Assembly: GCF_001580545.1 (NCBI RefSeq)
Contig: NZ_LRBG01000009.1
Coordinates: 124,001 to 188,000, forward strand
Direction: 5' to 3'
DNA from: Paraburkholderia monticola
Lineage (GTDB): Bacteria; Pseudomonadota; Gammaproteobacteria; Burkholderiales; Burkholderiaceae
Length of the DNA: 64,000 bases
The notes beneath the pieces were generated by a model. That model did no database searches, was not told the DNA's origin, and worked only from the letters and a program-made list of their open reading frames with translations. The translations under genes were made by a program, and so were the position numbers. This document shows positions 29,867 through 44,946 of this stretch, in pieces (position 1 is the first letter of the stretch; the number at the start of each line of letters is the position of its first letter).

Positions 29867-32734
29867 TCAGCTTCGCGGCACCCCATCCTCGACCAGTACC
29901 GCGACCGGCATCGCGGCGAGCGCGTCGCGCAGATACAGCAACCCGTGATCGTCGACTTTCGGCGCGGCGGGGCTCAGCCAGTCGAACAGCGCACGCGCCG
30001 ACAGATCGGCCGGCATTTCGATGGCCGTATCCGCCCATTGCGCCGGCTCGACGAGCGGCAGATCCGTGGCGGCGCCGAGCAAGCCCGTGGCCAACCGGCT
30101 CGCAATCACCACGGCCCACGCATTGCCATGCCGTCGCGCAAACGCGATCACGTTCGACGCATGCGCGCCGCGCACCTCGAGCGGCAGATACGTGCCCTGA
30201 CTCAGCAGTTCCGGCAGATGCGCGCGCAACGCCAGCACACGCTGAATCACCGCGAGCTTCACGCGCCCGTCGCGCCAGTCCGCGAGAAATTCCGACGGCG
30301 GCGTTTGCGTTTGCGGCAGCCACGCCTCGCGTTTCGCGAAATCGACGGGCCGCCGATTGTCCGGATCGACGAGGCTGAAGTCCCACAGCTCGGTGCCTTG
30401 ATAAAGATCAGGGATCCCAGGCGAGGCGAGACGCAGCACCGTCTGCTGCAGACTATTGAGCGCGCCCGCGCGGCCGATCCGCTCGACGAACGCCGATAGC
30501 TCCTTCAGAAAGGCGTCGCGCCGCTGCGGCGCGAGGATGCCGAACACGAATTCGCGGCAGCCGGCTTCGTAGGCTTCGTCGGGCGCGAGCCAGCTGGTTT
30601 GCAGCTTCGCTTCGCGCAGCGCCTTCAACTGCCATTGCGCGACACGCTCGGCCAACTCCTTGACGCCGGCTTCATCGTCGGCACGCAGCGCCGGCGGCCA
30701 GCAACCCACCAGCGTCTGATACAGCATCGCCTCGGCGGCGGGGCCGGGCGCCCATGCGTCGCTCTTGTCCTCGCTCACGCTGCTGATCGGCGCGCCGTCG
30801 AGCGCGCGCCGCTGCGGCGCGTTCAGCGTCGACCATGCACGCAACGTCGCGCCCCACTCGTCGGCGATCTCGCTGAGCACCGCGAGCCGCGCGCGCACGT
30901 CTTCACCGCGCTTGTGATCGTGCGTGGCGGTGGCGAGCATGGCATGCGGAAAGCGTTGCGCGCGCTCCAGGTTGCCCGCGTGAAACTGCTCGGCCGACAG
31001 TGCGAACTCGCCCGGGTCCGAGCCGACTTCGTTGCGCGACAGCAGACGGCCGTAGCGATAGCACGCGGTATCTTCGATCGCCTTGGCGGCGAGCGGCGCG
31101 GTCAACTGCGAAAACAGCGTTTGCGCGCTACGCCTAGCCGAACCCACATGCGGGGGCGGTCCACCGCTTTGCGCCTGCTGCTGCGCCTGCGCGCCGGGCC
31201 GCACGGGCGGCGCGTCTTCGGCGCTGCCGCCGAGCCACGCACTCACACGCTCGAGCGCGACATGGTCCGAGCGCGGCAGCGAAGCGCGCGCGCCCTCGAG
31301 CGCCGGCTCGAAATAGACGTTGTCGGCGGCGCTGCGCAGGGCGTTCTGCGGATACATGCGGTACACGGGAAAATGCACGACCAGTTCGGTCAGCACGCGG
31401 CGCAGCGTCGTGTAGGTGAAGTCGCGCGTGCTCAGCGAATCGCGTGCGATCCGATGCAGCGCGCGCGCCGCACGGTCCAGTTCCGCGGAAAGGTTTTCCG
31501 CGAGAACCTTGCGACGCGCTGCGAGCGCTTCGTCGGCAAAGCGCGCGCTGCGGCCCGTGAGTTCGGCCCACGTGCGCGCGAGCGGCTCGGCACCGGCCGG
31601 ATCGTGCAGCAGCGCGCCGACGTCGCTCATGAAGTCGTAGCCGGTGGTGCCGTCGACGGGCCAGTCGTCGCGCAACGGCTCGCCGCGGCCGAGAATCTTT
31701 TCGACCACCACGTACGGCGCGGTGTCGCGCAACTCGCTGAGCCGTTGGCGCAGACGCTGGCAGTATTCGCGCGGCTCGGCGAGCCCGTCGATGTGATCGA
31801 TCCGCAAACCGTCGATGAGCCCTTCGCGATAGAGACGAAAGATCAGCGCATGCACGGCCTCGAACACCTCGGGCCGCTCGACGCGCACGCCGGCGAGGCC
31901 CGCGATGTCGAAGAAGCGCCGCCAGTTCACTTCGTCGGAGGCGGTGCGCCACCACGCGAGGCGGAAATGCTGGCGCTCGATCAGCCGATGCAAGCGGTCG
32001 CGTGTGACCGGATCCGCGGGCGCGTAAGTCTCCAGCACGAACTCGATCGCCGAGCCGCCTTCGCGCGCGACGAACTCGCGCAGCGCGTCGCGCGCTTCGG
32101 CGGCACGCGGCTGATCGGCGGGTTGCGTCGTGAGGCCCTGAAAGCGACTGGCGAGCGCGCTCAGATCGGCGCGGTCGGCGCCTTGCAGGATCACCGCGTA
32201 ATCGACCGGGCAGACCGGGAACACGTGCGGGCCGTAGCCGATATAAAAGCGTGCGCTGTCGGCATCGAAATGCAGCCCGATGCGGGCCGCCGCCAATTCT
32301 TCACCGTACGACGCGCCGAGCGTCGGCAGCAGCACCTTGCCGCGCAGCGCGGGATCGGGCGAATGCCAGTCGACGTCGAAGTGACGCGCATAGGCGCTGT
32401 GGCGGCCCCATTCGAGGATGTCGAGCCACCATGCGTTGCTCGATCCGCCGACTCCCATGTGATTCGGCACGATGTCGACAACGAGACCCATGTCGTGCGC
32501 GCGCAGCTTCTCGACGAGGCGCTTCAGGCCCGCCTCGCCACCGCATTCGGCGCTGACCTGGGTGTAGTCGACGGTGTCGTAGCCGTGCAGCGAGCCGGGT
32601 GCGGCCGTCGTGATCGGCGAGGTGTAGACGTGGCTGATGCCGAGCGCGGCGAAGTAGTCGACGTGCCGCGCGGCGTCGTCGAACGTGAAGCCTCCATGAA
32701 ACTGGAGACGCAACGTGGAGCGAGGGACGGTCAT
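29867..32734 (-). CDS. treY: Malto-oligosyltrehalose synthase
   Basis: Converts the reducing end of maltodextrins to a trehalosyl unit (GH13 subfamily 26). 955 residues, longer than many TreY (~700-850). N-terminal TIM barrel starts RSTLRLQFHGGFTFDDAA. Region I GLVVDIVPNHMGVGG is near 80-95, the nucleophile segment GLRIDHIDGLAEP near 305-320, the acid/base in VVVEKILGRGEPL, and PGIPDLYQGTELWDFSLVDPDNRRPVD near the C-terminus. The ATG overlaps the malQ stop by four bases. Last gene of the glucan-trehalose cluster; TreZ then releases trehalose. Confidence 0.95.
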   Translation of the reverse strand: MTVPRSTLRLQFHGGFTFDDAARHVDYFAALGISHVYTSPITTAAPGSLHGYDTVDYTQVSAECGGEAGLKRLVEKLRAHDMGLVVDIVPNHMGVGGSSNAWWLDILEWGRHSAYARHFDVDWHSPDPALRGKVLLPTLGASYGEELAAARIGLHFDADSARFYIGYGPHVFPVCPVDYAVILQGADRADLSALASRFQGLTTQPADQPRAAEARDALREFVAREGGSAIEFVLETYAPADPVTRDRLHRLIERQHFRLAWWRTASDEVNWRRFFDIAGLAGVRVERPEVFEAVHALIFRLYREGLIDGLRIDHIDGLAEPREYCQRLRQRLSELRDTAPYVVVEKILGRGEPLRDDWPVDGTTGYDFMSDVGALLHDPAGAEPLARTWAELTGRSARFADEALAARRKVLAENLSAELDRAARALHRIARDSLSTRDFTYTTLRRVLTELVVHFPVYRMYPQNALRSAADNVYFEPALEGARASLPRSDHVALERVSAWLGGSAEDAPPVRPGAQAQQQAQSGGPPPHVGSARRSAQTLFSQLTAPLAAKAIEDTACYRYGRLLSRNEVGSDPGEFALSAEQFHAGNLERAQRFPHAMLATATHDHKRGEDVRARLAVLSEIADEWGATLRAWSTLNAPQRRALDGAPISSVSEDKSDAWAPGPAAEAMLYQTLVGCWPPALRADDEAGVKELAERVAQWQLKALREAKLQTSWLAPDEAYEAGCREFVFGILAPQRRDAFLKELSAFVERIGRAGALNSLQQTVLRLASPGIPDLYQGTELWDFSLVDPDNRRPVDFAKREAWLPQTQTPPSEFLADWRDGRVKLAVIQRVLALRAHLPELLSQGTYLPLEVRGAHASNVIAFARRHGNAWAVVIASRLATGLLGAATDLPLVEPAQWADTAIEMPADLSARALFDWLSPAAPKVDDHGLLYLRDALAAMPVAVLVEDGVPRS

Positions 32735-34947
32735 GGCGTGTCGGGCTCCGCAGACGTGTTGGATGAAGGCGCGGCCGCACCGTGCGCGGCCGCGGCGCGG
32801 CGCGCGCTGTCGACGGCCAGCAGGCGGTCGGTGAACGTGGGGTCGTCGAACATCGCGTCGATGGCCAACGACATGCGGCGGCGCCAGTTCGGGTGTTCGT
32901 CGATCGAGCCCGGCAGGTTCGGTTGTTCGGCGAGCGCGAGCAGGTCTTCGAGCGGGAACGTGACGAGCGCACCGGGTGTGGAGGCGACGAACGCGAGCGC
33001 TTCGTCGACCGGCGCGTTGTCGGCGTCTGGCTGCGCGACGTCGCGCGCGGCCACGCCCGCTTGCTGGAACGCGCGCCACAGGTCGGCACGTTCGCCCGCG
33101 CGCGCTTCGAGCGCCGCTTCCTCGGGATCGCGCCCGTCGGCGCGCGCCATCGTCTGGCCGATGCGGTTGCGCCAGATGATGTCGCTGCCGCGCCACCAGC
33201 CGGCCACGGTCGGCAGATCGTGGGTGGTGGTCGTGCCGACCGCGTAGCGGTCCCAGGCGGCCGGGGCCTTGAAGCCGCGGCCGTCGGGCGCGCCTTCGAA
33301 CCACAACACGCGAATCCCTTCGATGCCGTGCTCGTCGAGCCGTTCGCGAAAGCCAGGCGGCACGGTGCCGAGATCCTCGCCGATCACGATCGCGCGATGC
33401 CGCCAGGATTCGAGCGCGATCAACCGCAGCAGGTCTTCGAGTGGATAGCGCAGATACGCGCCGTTGCGTGCGCTTTCGCCCTCGGGCACGAGCCACAGAC
33501 GTCGCAAGCCGAGGATGTGATCGATGCGGATGCCGCCGGCGTGCGCGAATGCCGCGCGCAGCATGTCGATGAAGGCGACGAAGCCTTGCGTGCGCATCGC
33601 GCGCGGCGAGAACGTGGTGAGTCCCCACGACTGGCCGGCCTGGTTGAACAGGTCGGGCGGCGCGCCGACCGACACGCCCTGCAGCATGTCGTCGGGATAG
33701 GACCATGCATGACTGCCGGCGCTGTCGCAACCCACCGCGAGATCGGCGATCAGGCCGATCGCCATGCCGGCTTCGCGCGCGGTGTGCTGCGCGTGCAACA
33801 GGCCGCGCGAGGCGAGCCACTGCAGGAACAGATGAAAGTCCACTTCATGGCGATGCGCGGCGGCGAATGCCTCGACTTCGGGGCTGCGCGGGTCGCGCAA
33901 CGCGTCGGGCCAGTTACGCCAATGACCGTCGCCGCCCTGCGCGAGTTGCGCGGCCTGCAGTGCTTCGAAGCGCGCGTGATCTTCGAGCGCGCGCCCCGCG
34001 CGTTCGCAGAAGCCGTGAAATTCGAGCGCGCGTGGCGAGTGCTGGGGACGCTCGTTCGCGTCGAACTGTTCGTACAGTGTGCGCAACACCCTGAGCTTCA
34101 GCGGTGTCGCGTTGGGCCAATCGATCAGCGACAGGTCCTCGTATTTCGACCATGCGGTGCCGGCCTGCGCCGCCGCGGACGCAAACGCTTCCGCGCCGAA
34201 CAGCGCGGCCGGATCGATATGCGTGACGTTGAGCCACAACCGCGACGACGGCGCGTAGGGGCTGAAGCGCTGGGGCTGCGCGCTGAACATCGCGTGCGTC
34301 GGACTGACCGCGAGCGCATGCGCGCCGCGCTGCGCGCCGTGCCGCGCAAGCTGTGCGAGCGCCGTGTAATCGCCGATGCCGCCATCGCCGATGCGGCGCA
34401 AGCCATACAGCTGCGCGGCGATGCCCCACAGCGGCGGCATGGGCCGCGAGGCGGCGCGATCGGTTTCGCCGCCGTGTAGCGTGCGCCACGCGTCGGCGAC
34501 GGTATAGCAGCGCGGCGGCGCGATCGCGAGCGTCATGCGTTGATCGTTGATGACGAGCGTGTGATAGCCCGCTTCGTCGATCGGCGCGAGCAGCGCTTCC
34601 TCGCCTTTCGGGGCAGTGAAGCGGCCGTCGATGATCGCGCCGCTCTCAAGCTCGATCCGGTAATGGCTACCCGACTTGACCGCGGCCGCGGGCAGCGCGA
34701 TGCCACCCCCGATCACCGCGGTCATCAGCGGCGGCAGTCGGCGGCCCGATAGTTCGGCCTCCAATGCAGCCGCGCTGTGGCGGATATCGGTGGCGTTGGC
34801 GCACGGCAGACCCATGCGTTCGAGCAGCGTCGCGAGCGTGTTCTCGGGCACGTGTTGCGTGTCGTCGTGCGCGTCCTGCCACTGCACCTCGAAGCCTGCA
34901 CGGGTGGCGAGCGCGGCGAGCCGGTCGTTGGGGCGTCGGGTCGTCAC
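32731..34947 (-). CDS. malQ: 4-alpha-glucanotransferase (amylomaltase)
   Basis: GH77 enzyme that transfers maltodextrin segments. 738 residues with a GTG start overlapping the treZ stop (GTGA). It has the long N-terminal extension of the proteobacterial MalQ type (1-~190), then LWGIAAQLYGLRRIGDGGIGDYTAL. The nucleophile segment is GGIRIDHILGLRRLW, the acid/base segment is VIGEDLGTVPPGFRERL, and TTTHDLPTVAGWW holds the third catalytic Asp region. Its position between treZ and treY suggests it supplies or trims dextrins for the TreY-TreZ cycle. Confidence 0.95.
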   Translation of the reverse strand: MTTRRPNDRLAALATRAGFEVQWQDAHDDTQHVPENTLATLLERMGLPCANATDIRHSAAALEAELSGRRLPPLMTAVIGGGIALPAAAVKSGSHYRIELESGAIIDGRFTAPKGEEALLAPIDEAGYHTLVINDQRMTLAIAPPRCYTVADAWRTLHGGETDRAASRPMPPLWGIAAQLYGLRRIGDGGIGDYTALAQLARHGAQRGAHALAVSPTHAMFSAQPQRFSPYAPSSRLWLNVTHIDPAALFGAEAFASAAAQAGTAWSKYEDLSLIDWPNATPLKLRVLRTLYEQFDANERPQHSPRALEFHGFCERAGRALEDHARFEALQAAQLAQGGDGHWRNWPDALRDPRSPEVEAFAAAHRHEVDFHLFLQWLASRGLLHAQHTAREAGMAIGLIADLAVGCDSAGSHAWSYPDDMLQGVSVGAPPDLFNQAGQSWGLTTFSPRAMRTQGFVAFIDMLRAAFAHAGGIRIDHILGLRRLWLVPEGESARNGAYLRYPLEDLLRLIALESWRHRAIVIGEDLGTVPPGFRERLDEHGIEGIRVLWFEGAPDGRGFKAPAAWDRYAVGTTTTHDLPTVAGWWRGSDIIWRNRIGQTMARADGRDPEEAALEARAGERADLWRAFQQAGVAARDVAQPDADNAPVDEALAFVASTPGALVTFPLEDLLALAEQPNLPGSIDEHPNWRRRMSLAIDAMFDDPTFTDRLLAVDSARRAAAAHGAAAPSSNTSAEPDTP

Positions 34948-36848
34948 GCGCGCTGCTCCTCGTGCGATGCGATGCGCGCGTCGTGGCGGCTCGCGAACTC
35001 GTTGATGTCGCCGGTGAGCCACGCGATGCACGCCGACGCGGGCAGCACCCGCGCATCAACCTGCTCACGCGCGCGTGGCGGCGTTTCGAAGATGATCTTG
35101 CCGTCGGGGAGGGTGTCGAAAGCGACGTTCTGCTGCGACAGGTTCAGCGCGATCGACAACGTCTCGCCATCGCCGAGTCTCCAGCGCGCGATCAGCGCGT
35201 TCGCGTCACCGCCGCCGGTGTCGCGCAGCACGGTCGCACCGCGCGACTTCGTATGCTTCAGGCGCGGCGTGATCAGCTTCGCGCGCACCGCGAGCGCCGA
35301 CTTGTAGTAATGCATCCACTCGAGCCGCTCCGGTATCGGCGTGGCATCGGGTGCCGGGGGCGACGAGGCGGCGAAGGTCTTCGCGTCGTTGGGATCGGGA
35401 ATCTGCGCGCGACGCTGTTCGTCGCTGAACGCGGCGAAGCGTGCGAACTCGCGGCGACGTCCTTCGCGCACGGCATTGGCGAGATCGCCGGTGTAATCGG
35501 TGAAGAACAGGAACGGTTGCGTCGAGCCGTGCTCCTCGTCCATGAACAGCAGCGGAATCTGCGGCGACAACAACAGCAACGCGGTCGCGGCGCGCAGCGC
35601 GTCGTCGGTCGTCAGCTTGCGCAGACGTTCGCCGAACGCGCGATTGCCGATCTGATCGTGATTCTGCAAAAACATCACGAACGAGGTAGGCGCCAGATGC
35701 GTACTCGCTTCGCCGCGCGGCGCACCATCATGCAGCGGCGATGGCTCGCCCTGATACGCGAAACCTTCGGACAACACGCGCGCGAGCCGGCGAATCGGTT
35801 CGTTTGCATACGCGTGGTAATAGCCTTCGGTTTCGCCGGTCAGCAGCACGTGCAGCGTGTTGTGCGCGTCGTCGTTCCATTGCGCGTCGAAATGCGCGTC
35901 GAGCAGGCTCGCGCTGTTGTGCTCGTTTTCGAGCACCAGATGCACATAGCGGCCATGCTGCACGCGCGTACGGATATGGTCCGACAGCTCGCGCAGCCAC
36001 TCGGGGTGGTCGATCGCATGCACCGCATCGAAGCGCAGGCCGTCGAAACGGTATTCGTTGATCCAGTAGACCGCGTTATCGGTGAAGAAGTCGTTGACTT
36101 CACTGCGCTCGAAGTCGATCGCCGGACCCCACGGCGTGTTGACACCTTCGCGGAAAAACGGCTTGGCGTAGGTGTGCAGATAGTTGCCGTCCGGTCCGAA
36201 GTGGTTGTAGACAACATCGAGGAATACCATCAGGCCGAGACCATGCGCGGCGTCTATCAGCGCTTTCAGCTCTTCGGGGCGGCCGTACGCGGAGTCGGGC
36301 GCGAAGGGCAGCACGCCGTCGTAGCCCCAGTTGCGGCGACCGGGAAAGTCATTCACCGGCATCAGTTCGATGGCGGTGACGCCGAGCGCGGCGAGCCCGG
36401 GCAGGCGCTTGCGCACCCCCGCGTAGCCGCCCATTGCACCAACGTGCAATTCGTACAGCACGGTCTCTTCCCAGGGCCGACCATGCCAGTCGGTGTGTTC
36501 CCAATGGTAGGCGCGCGGATCGATGACCTCGCTCGGGCCGTGCACGTCCTGCGGCTGGAAACGCGAGGCCGGATCGGGCACCGTCTGCCCGTCGTCGAGC
36601 CGGAACCGATACAGCGTGCCCGCGCCGCTATCCACGGTGGTCTCGAACCAGCCGTTGCCGGCCGGCGTCATGTCATGCACGCCCTGCGCGGGGCCGTTGT
36701 CGATGGCCACCTGCACGCTTTTGCACGACGGTGCCCAAAAACGGAACCGCGTGCGCGGTCGCGTGCCGCTCGCGCCGATCAGCTGCGCGCTGAACGGCAG
36801 GCAATGCGCGTGATGATGCGCGTGAGGATCAATCGGACTTTCAGACAT
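34944..36848 (-). CDS. treZ: Malto-oligosyltrehalose trehalohydrolase
   Basis: Hydrolyses the trehalose unit made by TreY (GH13 subfamily 10). 634 residues from ATG 36848 (MSESPIDPHAHHHAH); an upstream start is possible but not conserved. N-terminal CBM48-like beta domain (about 20-110: RFRFWAPSCKSVQVAID). The catalytic barrel has MVFLDVVYNHFGPDGNYLH, GLRFDAVHAIDHPEWL (nucleophile Asp) and VLENEHNSA (acid/base Glu). FLQNHDQIGNRAFGERL holds the third Asp. Spaced 96 bases from glgX, with a small hairpin (36868-36885) between, and overlapping malQ. Confidence 0.95.
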   Translation of the reverse strand: MSESPIDPHAHHHAHCLPFSAQLIGASGTRPRTRFRFWAPSCKSVQVAIDNGPAQGVHDMTPAGNGWFETTVDSGAGTLYRFRLDDGQTVPDPASRFQPQDVHGPSEVIDPRAYHWEHTDWHGRPWEETVLYELHVGAMGGYAGVRKRLPGLAALGVTAIELMPVNDFPGRRNWGYDGVLPFAPDSAYGRPEELKALIDAAHGLGLMVFLDVVYNHFGPDGNYLHTYAKPFFREGVNTPWGPAIDFERSEVNDFFTDNAVYWINEYRFDGLRFDAVHAIDHPEWLRELSDHIRTRVQHGRYVHLVLENEHNSASLLDAHFDAQWNDDAHNTLHVLLTGETEGYYHAYANEPIRRLARVLSEGFAYQGEPSPLHDGAPRGEASTHLAPTSFVMFLQNHDQIGNRAFGERLRKLTTDDALRAATALLLLSPQIPLLFMDEEHGSTQPFLFFTDYTGDLANAVREGRRREFARFAAFSDEQRRAQIPDPNDAKTFAASSPPAPDATPIPERLEWMHYYKSALAVRAKLITPRLKHTKSRGATVLRDTGGGDANALIARWRLGDGETLSIALNLSQQNVAFDTLPDGKIIFETPPRAREQVDARVLPASACIAWLTGDINEFASRHDARIASHEEQRA

Positions 36849-36944
36849 GTCTTCACCATTCGAATCCGCTATCGAGCCCGATAGCACTGCGACGTGACGC
36901 AGCAAGCATTGAGTCGCAACATTCTTGCCACCCCGGCGCATCGT

Positions 36945-39158
36945 TCATTGCGAATCGTCACCGCCTGGCGTCTGCGTGCCCGGATCGGGCGGCAGCGCGG
37001 TCAACAGCCGCGGGCCATGCTGCGCGCCGGCCTTCCAGCCGGCTTGCCAATCCGCTTCGCCGGTCGGCTGGGCGGCGAGTATCACGAGGCCATGCGCGGC
37101 GACGTCGAGTTCGGGCGTCGCGAGCCGTTGCGGCGCCTGCTCCGGATCGGCCGTGTCCAACAGCACATGCCATTCCAGGTGCGGCGCGGGCGGTACGAAC
37201 TGCAATGGTTCCTCGTGCGCGTTGAGCATCATTAACAATACTTCGGTTTCGTCATTCAGGCCCGGCCCCGCGCGACGCAACGTGAACGCGCGGCCCTCCG
37301 GGTCCTGCCACGCTTCGATCGTCAGCGGATCGCCGTGCTCGTCGAACCAGCCGACGTCGAACAGTCCGGGCAGCACTTCGCGGTCGCCGAACAGAAAACG
37401 CGTTTCGCGCAGCAGCGGATGTTGCTTGCGCAACGCGATCACGCGCGCGACGAACTCGGTCATGCGCTGGCCTTCGGGCGAATCCGCGAGATCCCAATCG
37501 ATCCACGATATGTCGTTATCCTGACAATAGGCATTGTTGTTGCCGCGCTGCGTGCGTAGCGCTTCGTCACCGGCGAGCAGCATCGGCGTGCCGAGCGCGA
37601 TCATCAGTGTCGCGATCAGCGAGCGCGACACGCGGCGGCGCGTGGCGAGAATCGCGGGATCGTCGGAGACGCCTTCGACGCCCCAGTTGCGGCTGCAATT
37701 CTCGTTGTGGCCGTCGTTGTTGTCTTCCTGGTTGGCTTCATTGTGCTTCTGCTCGTACGCGGTGACATCGGCCAATGTGAAGCCGTCGTGTGACGTGACG
37801 AAGTTCAGCGACGCCCACGGCTTGCGATGCCGCCGGTTGAACAGATCGGCCGAGCCGGTCAGGCGCGCGGCGAGGTCGGGCCGCAGCCCCGCGTCGCCGC
37901 GCCAGAAGCGCCGCACCGTGTCGCGGAAACGATCGTTCCATTCGCTGAAGCCCGGCGGATGATTGCCGAGCTGATAGCCGCCGGGGCCGATATCCCACGG
38001 CTCGGAAATCAGCTTGCGCTGCGACAGCACCGGGTCCTGGCGCAACGCGTCGAACAGACCCGAGCCCGGATCGAAACCGTGGCTCTCGCGCCCGAGCGTC
38101 ACGCCGAGGTCGAAACGGAAGCCGTCGATGTTGAACGCGGTCGACCAGTAGCGCAGCGAATCCATCACCATCTGCATCACGCGCGGATGGGGCAGATTGA
38201 CCGTGTTGCCGCAACCGGTGTCGTTGATGTGGTGGCGCTCGTCGCCGGGAATCAGCCGGTAGTAGCTGGCGTTGTCGAGGCCGCGCCACGAAATGGTCGG
38301 GCCCATCTCGTTGCTCTCGCAGGTGTGGTTGTAGACCACGTCGAGAATCACTTCGATGCCGGCCGCGTGCAGTTGCCGCACGGCGATGCGCAATTCGTCG
38401 AGCCGGTGCGTGCTCAAATAGGTCGGCTCCGGCGCGAAGAACGCGGCGGTGTTGTAGCCCCAGTAGTTGCGCAGGCCGCGCTCCACGAGGAAGCGGTCGT
38501 TCAGATAGGCGTGCACCGGCAGCAACTCGACCGCGGTCACGCCGAGCTTCAGCAGATGCTCGATGAACTCCGGCGACGCGAGCGCCGCGAAGGTGCCGCG
38601 TTCGTGCTGGCGCAAATCCGCGCGCAGCATCGACGCACCGCGCACGTGCGTTTCGTAGATCACGGTTTCGCCCCACGGCACGTCGGGGCGCTTGTCGTGC
38701 GACGGGTCGAACGCCTCGTCGATCACGACGCACTTGGGCATCGCGGGCGCGGAATCGCGCCGGTCGATCGAAAGGTCCGCGCGATTCGAATGCACGCGAT
38801 AGCCGAACAGCGCATCGGACCAGCGAAACTGCCCGACGAGCTTGCGCGCATACGGATCGAGCAGCAGCTTGTGCGGATTGAAGCGATGCCCGAAATGCGG
38901 CTGATAGGGCCCATGCGCGCGAAAGCCGTAAGCGGTGCCCGGATGCGCGTTGGGCAGATAGCCGTGCCAGACTTCGTCGGTGCATTCGGGCATGGCGTAG
39001 CGGCGGATTTCCTTGCGACCGGTGGAATCGAACAGGCAGAGCTCGATCTTCTGCGCGTTCGCCGAGAACACCGCGAAGTTGACGCCCAGCCCATCCCAGC
39101 TCGCCCCAAGCGGATACGGCGAGCCGGGCAGCAGGCGGTCGGGCAACGCATGCGACAT
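36945..39158 (-). CDS. glgX: Glycogen debranching enzyme
   Basis: Isoamylase-type enzyme cutting alpha-1,6 branches of glycogen or limit dextrin (GH13 subfamily 11). 737 residues. N-terminal CBM48 (about 15-110: GASWDGLGVNFAVFSANAQKIELCLFD), GIEVILDVVYNHTCESNEMGPT, nucleophile in GFRFDLGVTLGRE, acid/base in LISEPWDIGPGGYQLG, and FVTSHDGFTLADVTAYEQKHNEANQE. GGAACGGGAAA SD. Begins 114 bases after glgB across a perfect 15-bp hairpin. Confidence 0.95.
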   Translation of the reverse strand: MSHALPDRLLPGSPYPLGASWDGLGVNFAVFSANAQKIELCLFDSTGRKEIRRYAMPECTDEVWHGYLPNAHPGTAYGFRAHGPYQPHFGHRFNPHKLLLDPYARKLVGQFRWSDALFGYRVHSNRADLSIDRRDSAPAMPKCVVIDEAFDPSHDKRPDVPWGETVIYETHVRGASMLRADLRQHERGTFAALASPEFIEHLLKLGVTAVELLPVHAYLNDRFLVERGLRNYWGYNTAAFFAPEPTYLSTHRLDELRIAVRQLHAAGIEVILDVVYNHTCESNEMGPTISWRGLDNASYYRLIPGDERHHINDTGCGNTVNLPHPRVMQMVMDSLRYWSTAFNIDGFRFDLGVTLGRESHGFDPGSGLFDALRQDPVLSQRKLISEPWDIGPGGYQLGNHPPGFSEWNDRFRDTVRRFWRGDAGLRPDLAARLTGSADLFNRRHRKPWASLNFVTSHDGFTLADVTAYEQKHNEANQEDNNDGHNENCSRNWGVEGVSDDPAILATRRRVSRSLIATLMIALGTPMLLAGDEALRTQRGNNNAYCQDNDISWIDWDLADSPEGQRMTEFVARVIALRKQHPLLRETRFLFGDREVLPGLFDVGWFDEHGDPLTIEAWQDPEGRAFTLRRAGPGLNDETEVLLMMLNAHEEPLQFVPPAPHLEWHVLLDTADPEQAPQRLATPELDVAAHGLVILAAQPTGEADWQAGWKAGAQHGPRLLTALPPDPGTQTPGGDDSQ

Positions 39159-39219
39159 GATTTCCCGTTCCTGTTCTGATTGTCGAGGTAGAGCCTGAGT
39201 CTGCCTGGGTCTTCATGTA

Positions 39220-39256
39220 ACGGGCGCGCGGCGCCTGCCTTGCGCCGCGCGCCCGT
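39220..39256 (-). other. Perfect 15-bp GC hairpin between glgB and glgX
   Basis: Arms ACGGGCGCGCGGCGC and GCGCCGCGCGCCCGT with a 7-base loop (39235-39241). No U-run follows on the minus strand. It may be a partial terminator, a barrier to 3' exonucleases that stabilises the upstream glgE-treS-glgB mRNA, or a processing point. Confidence 0.7.
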
Positions 39257-39272
39257 GCTACGGCTCCTTTCT

Positions 39273-44942
<5,670 letters not shown>

Positions 44943-44946
<4 letters not shown>

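Noticed and set aside
30599..33247. 882-codon plus-strand open frame opposite treY and malQ
   Set aside because: Crosses the junction of two real genes on the other strand; Arg/Gln/Val/Ala-rich with no recognisable motif.
34764..36884. 706-codon plus-strand open frame opposite treZ
   Set aside because: Shadow of the treZ and malQ coding strand; no SD and no family features.
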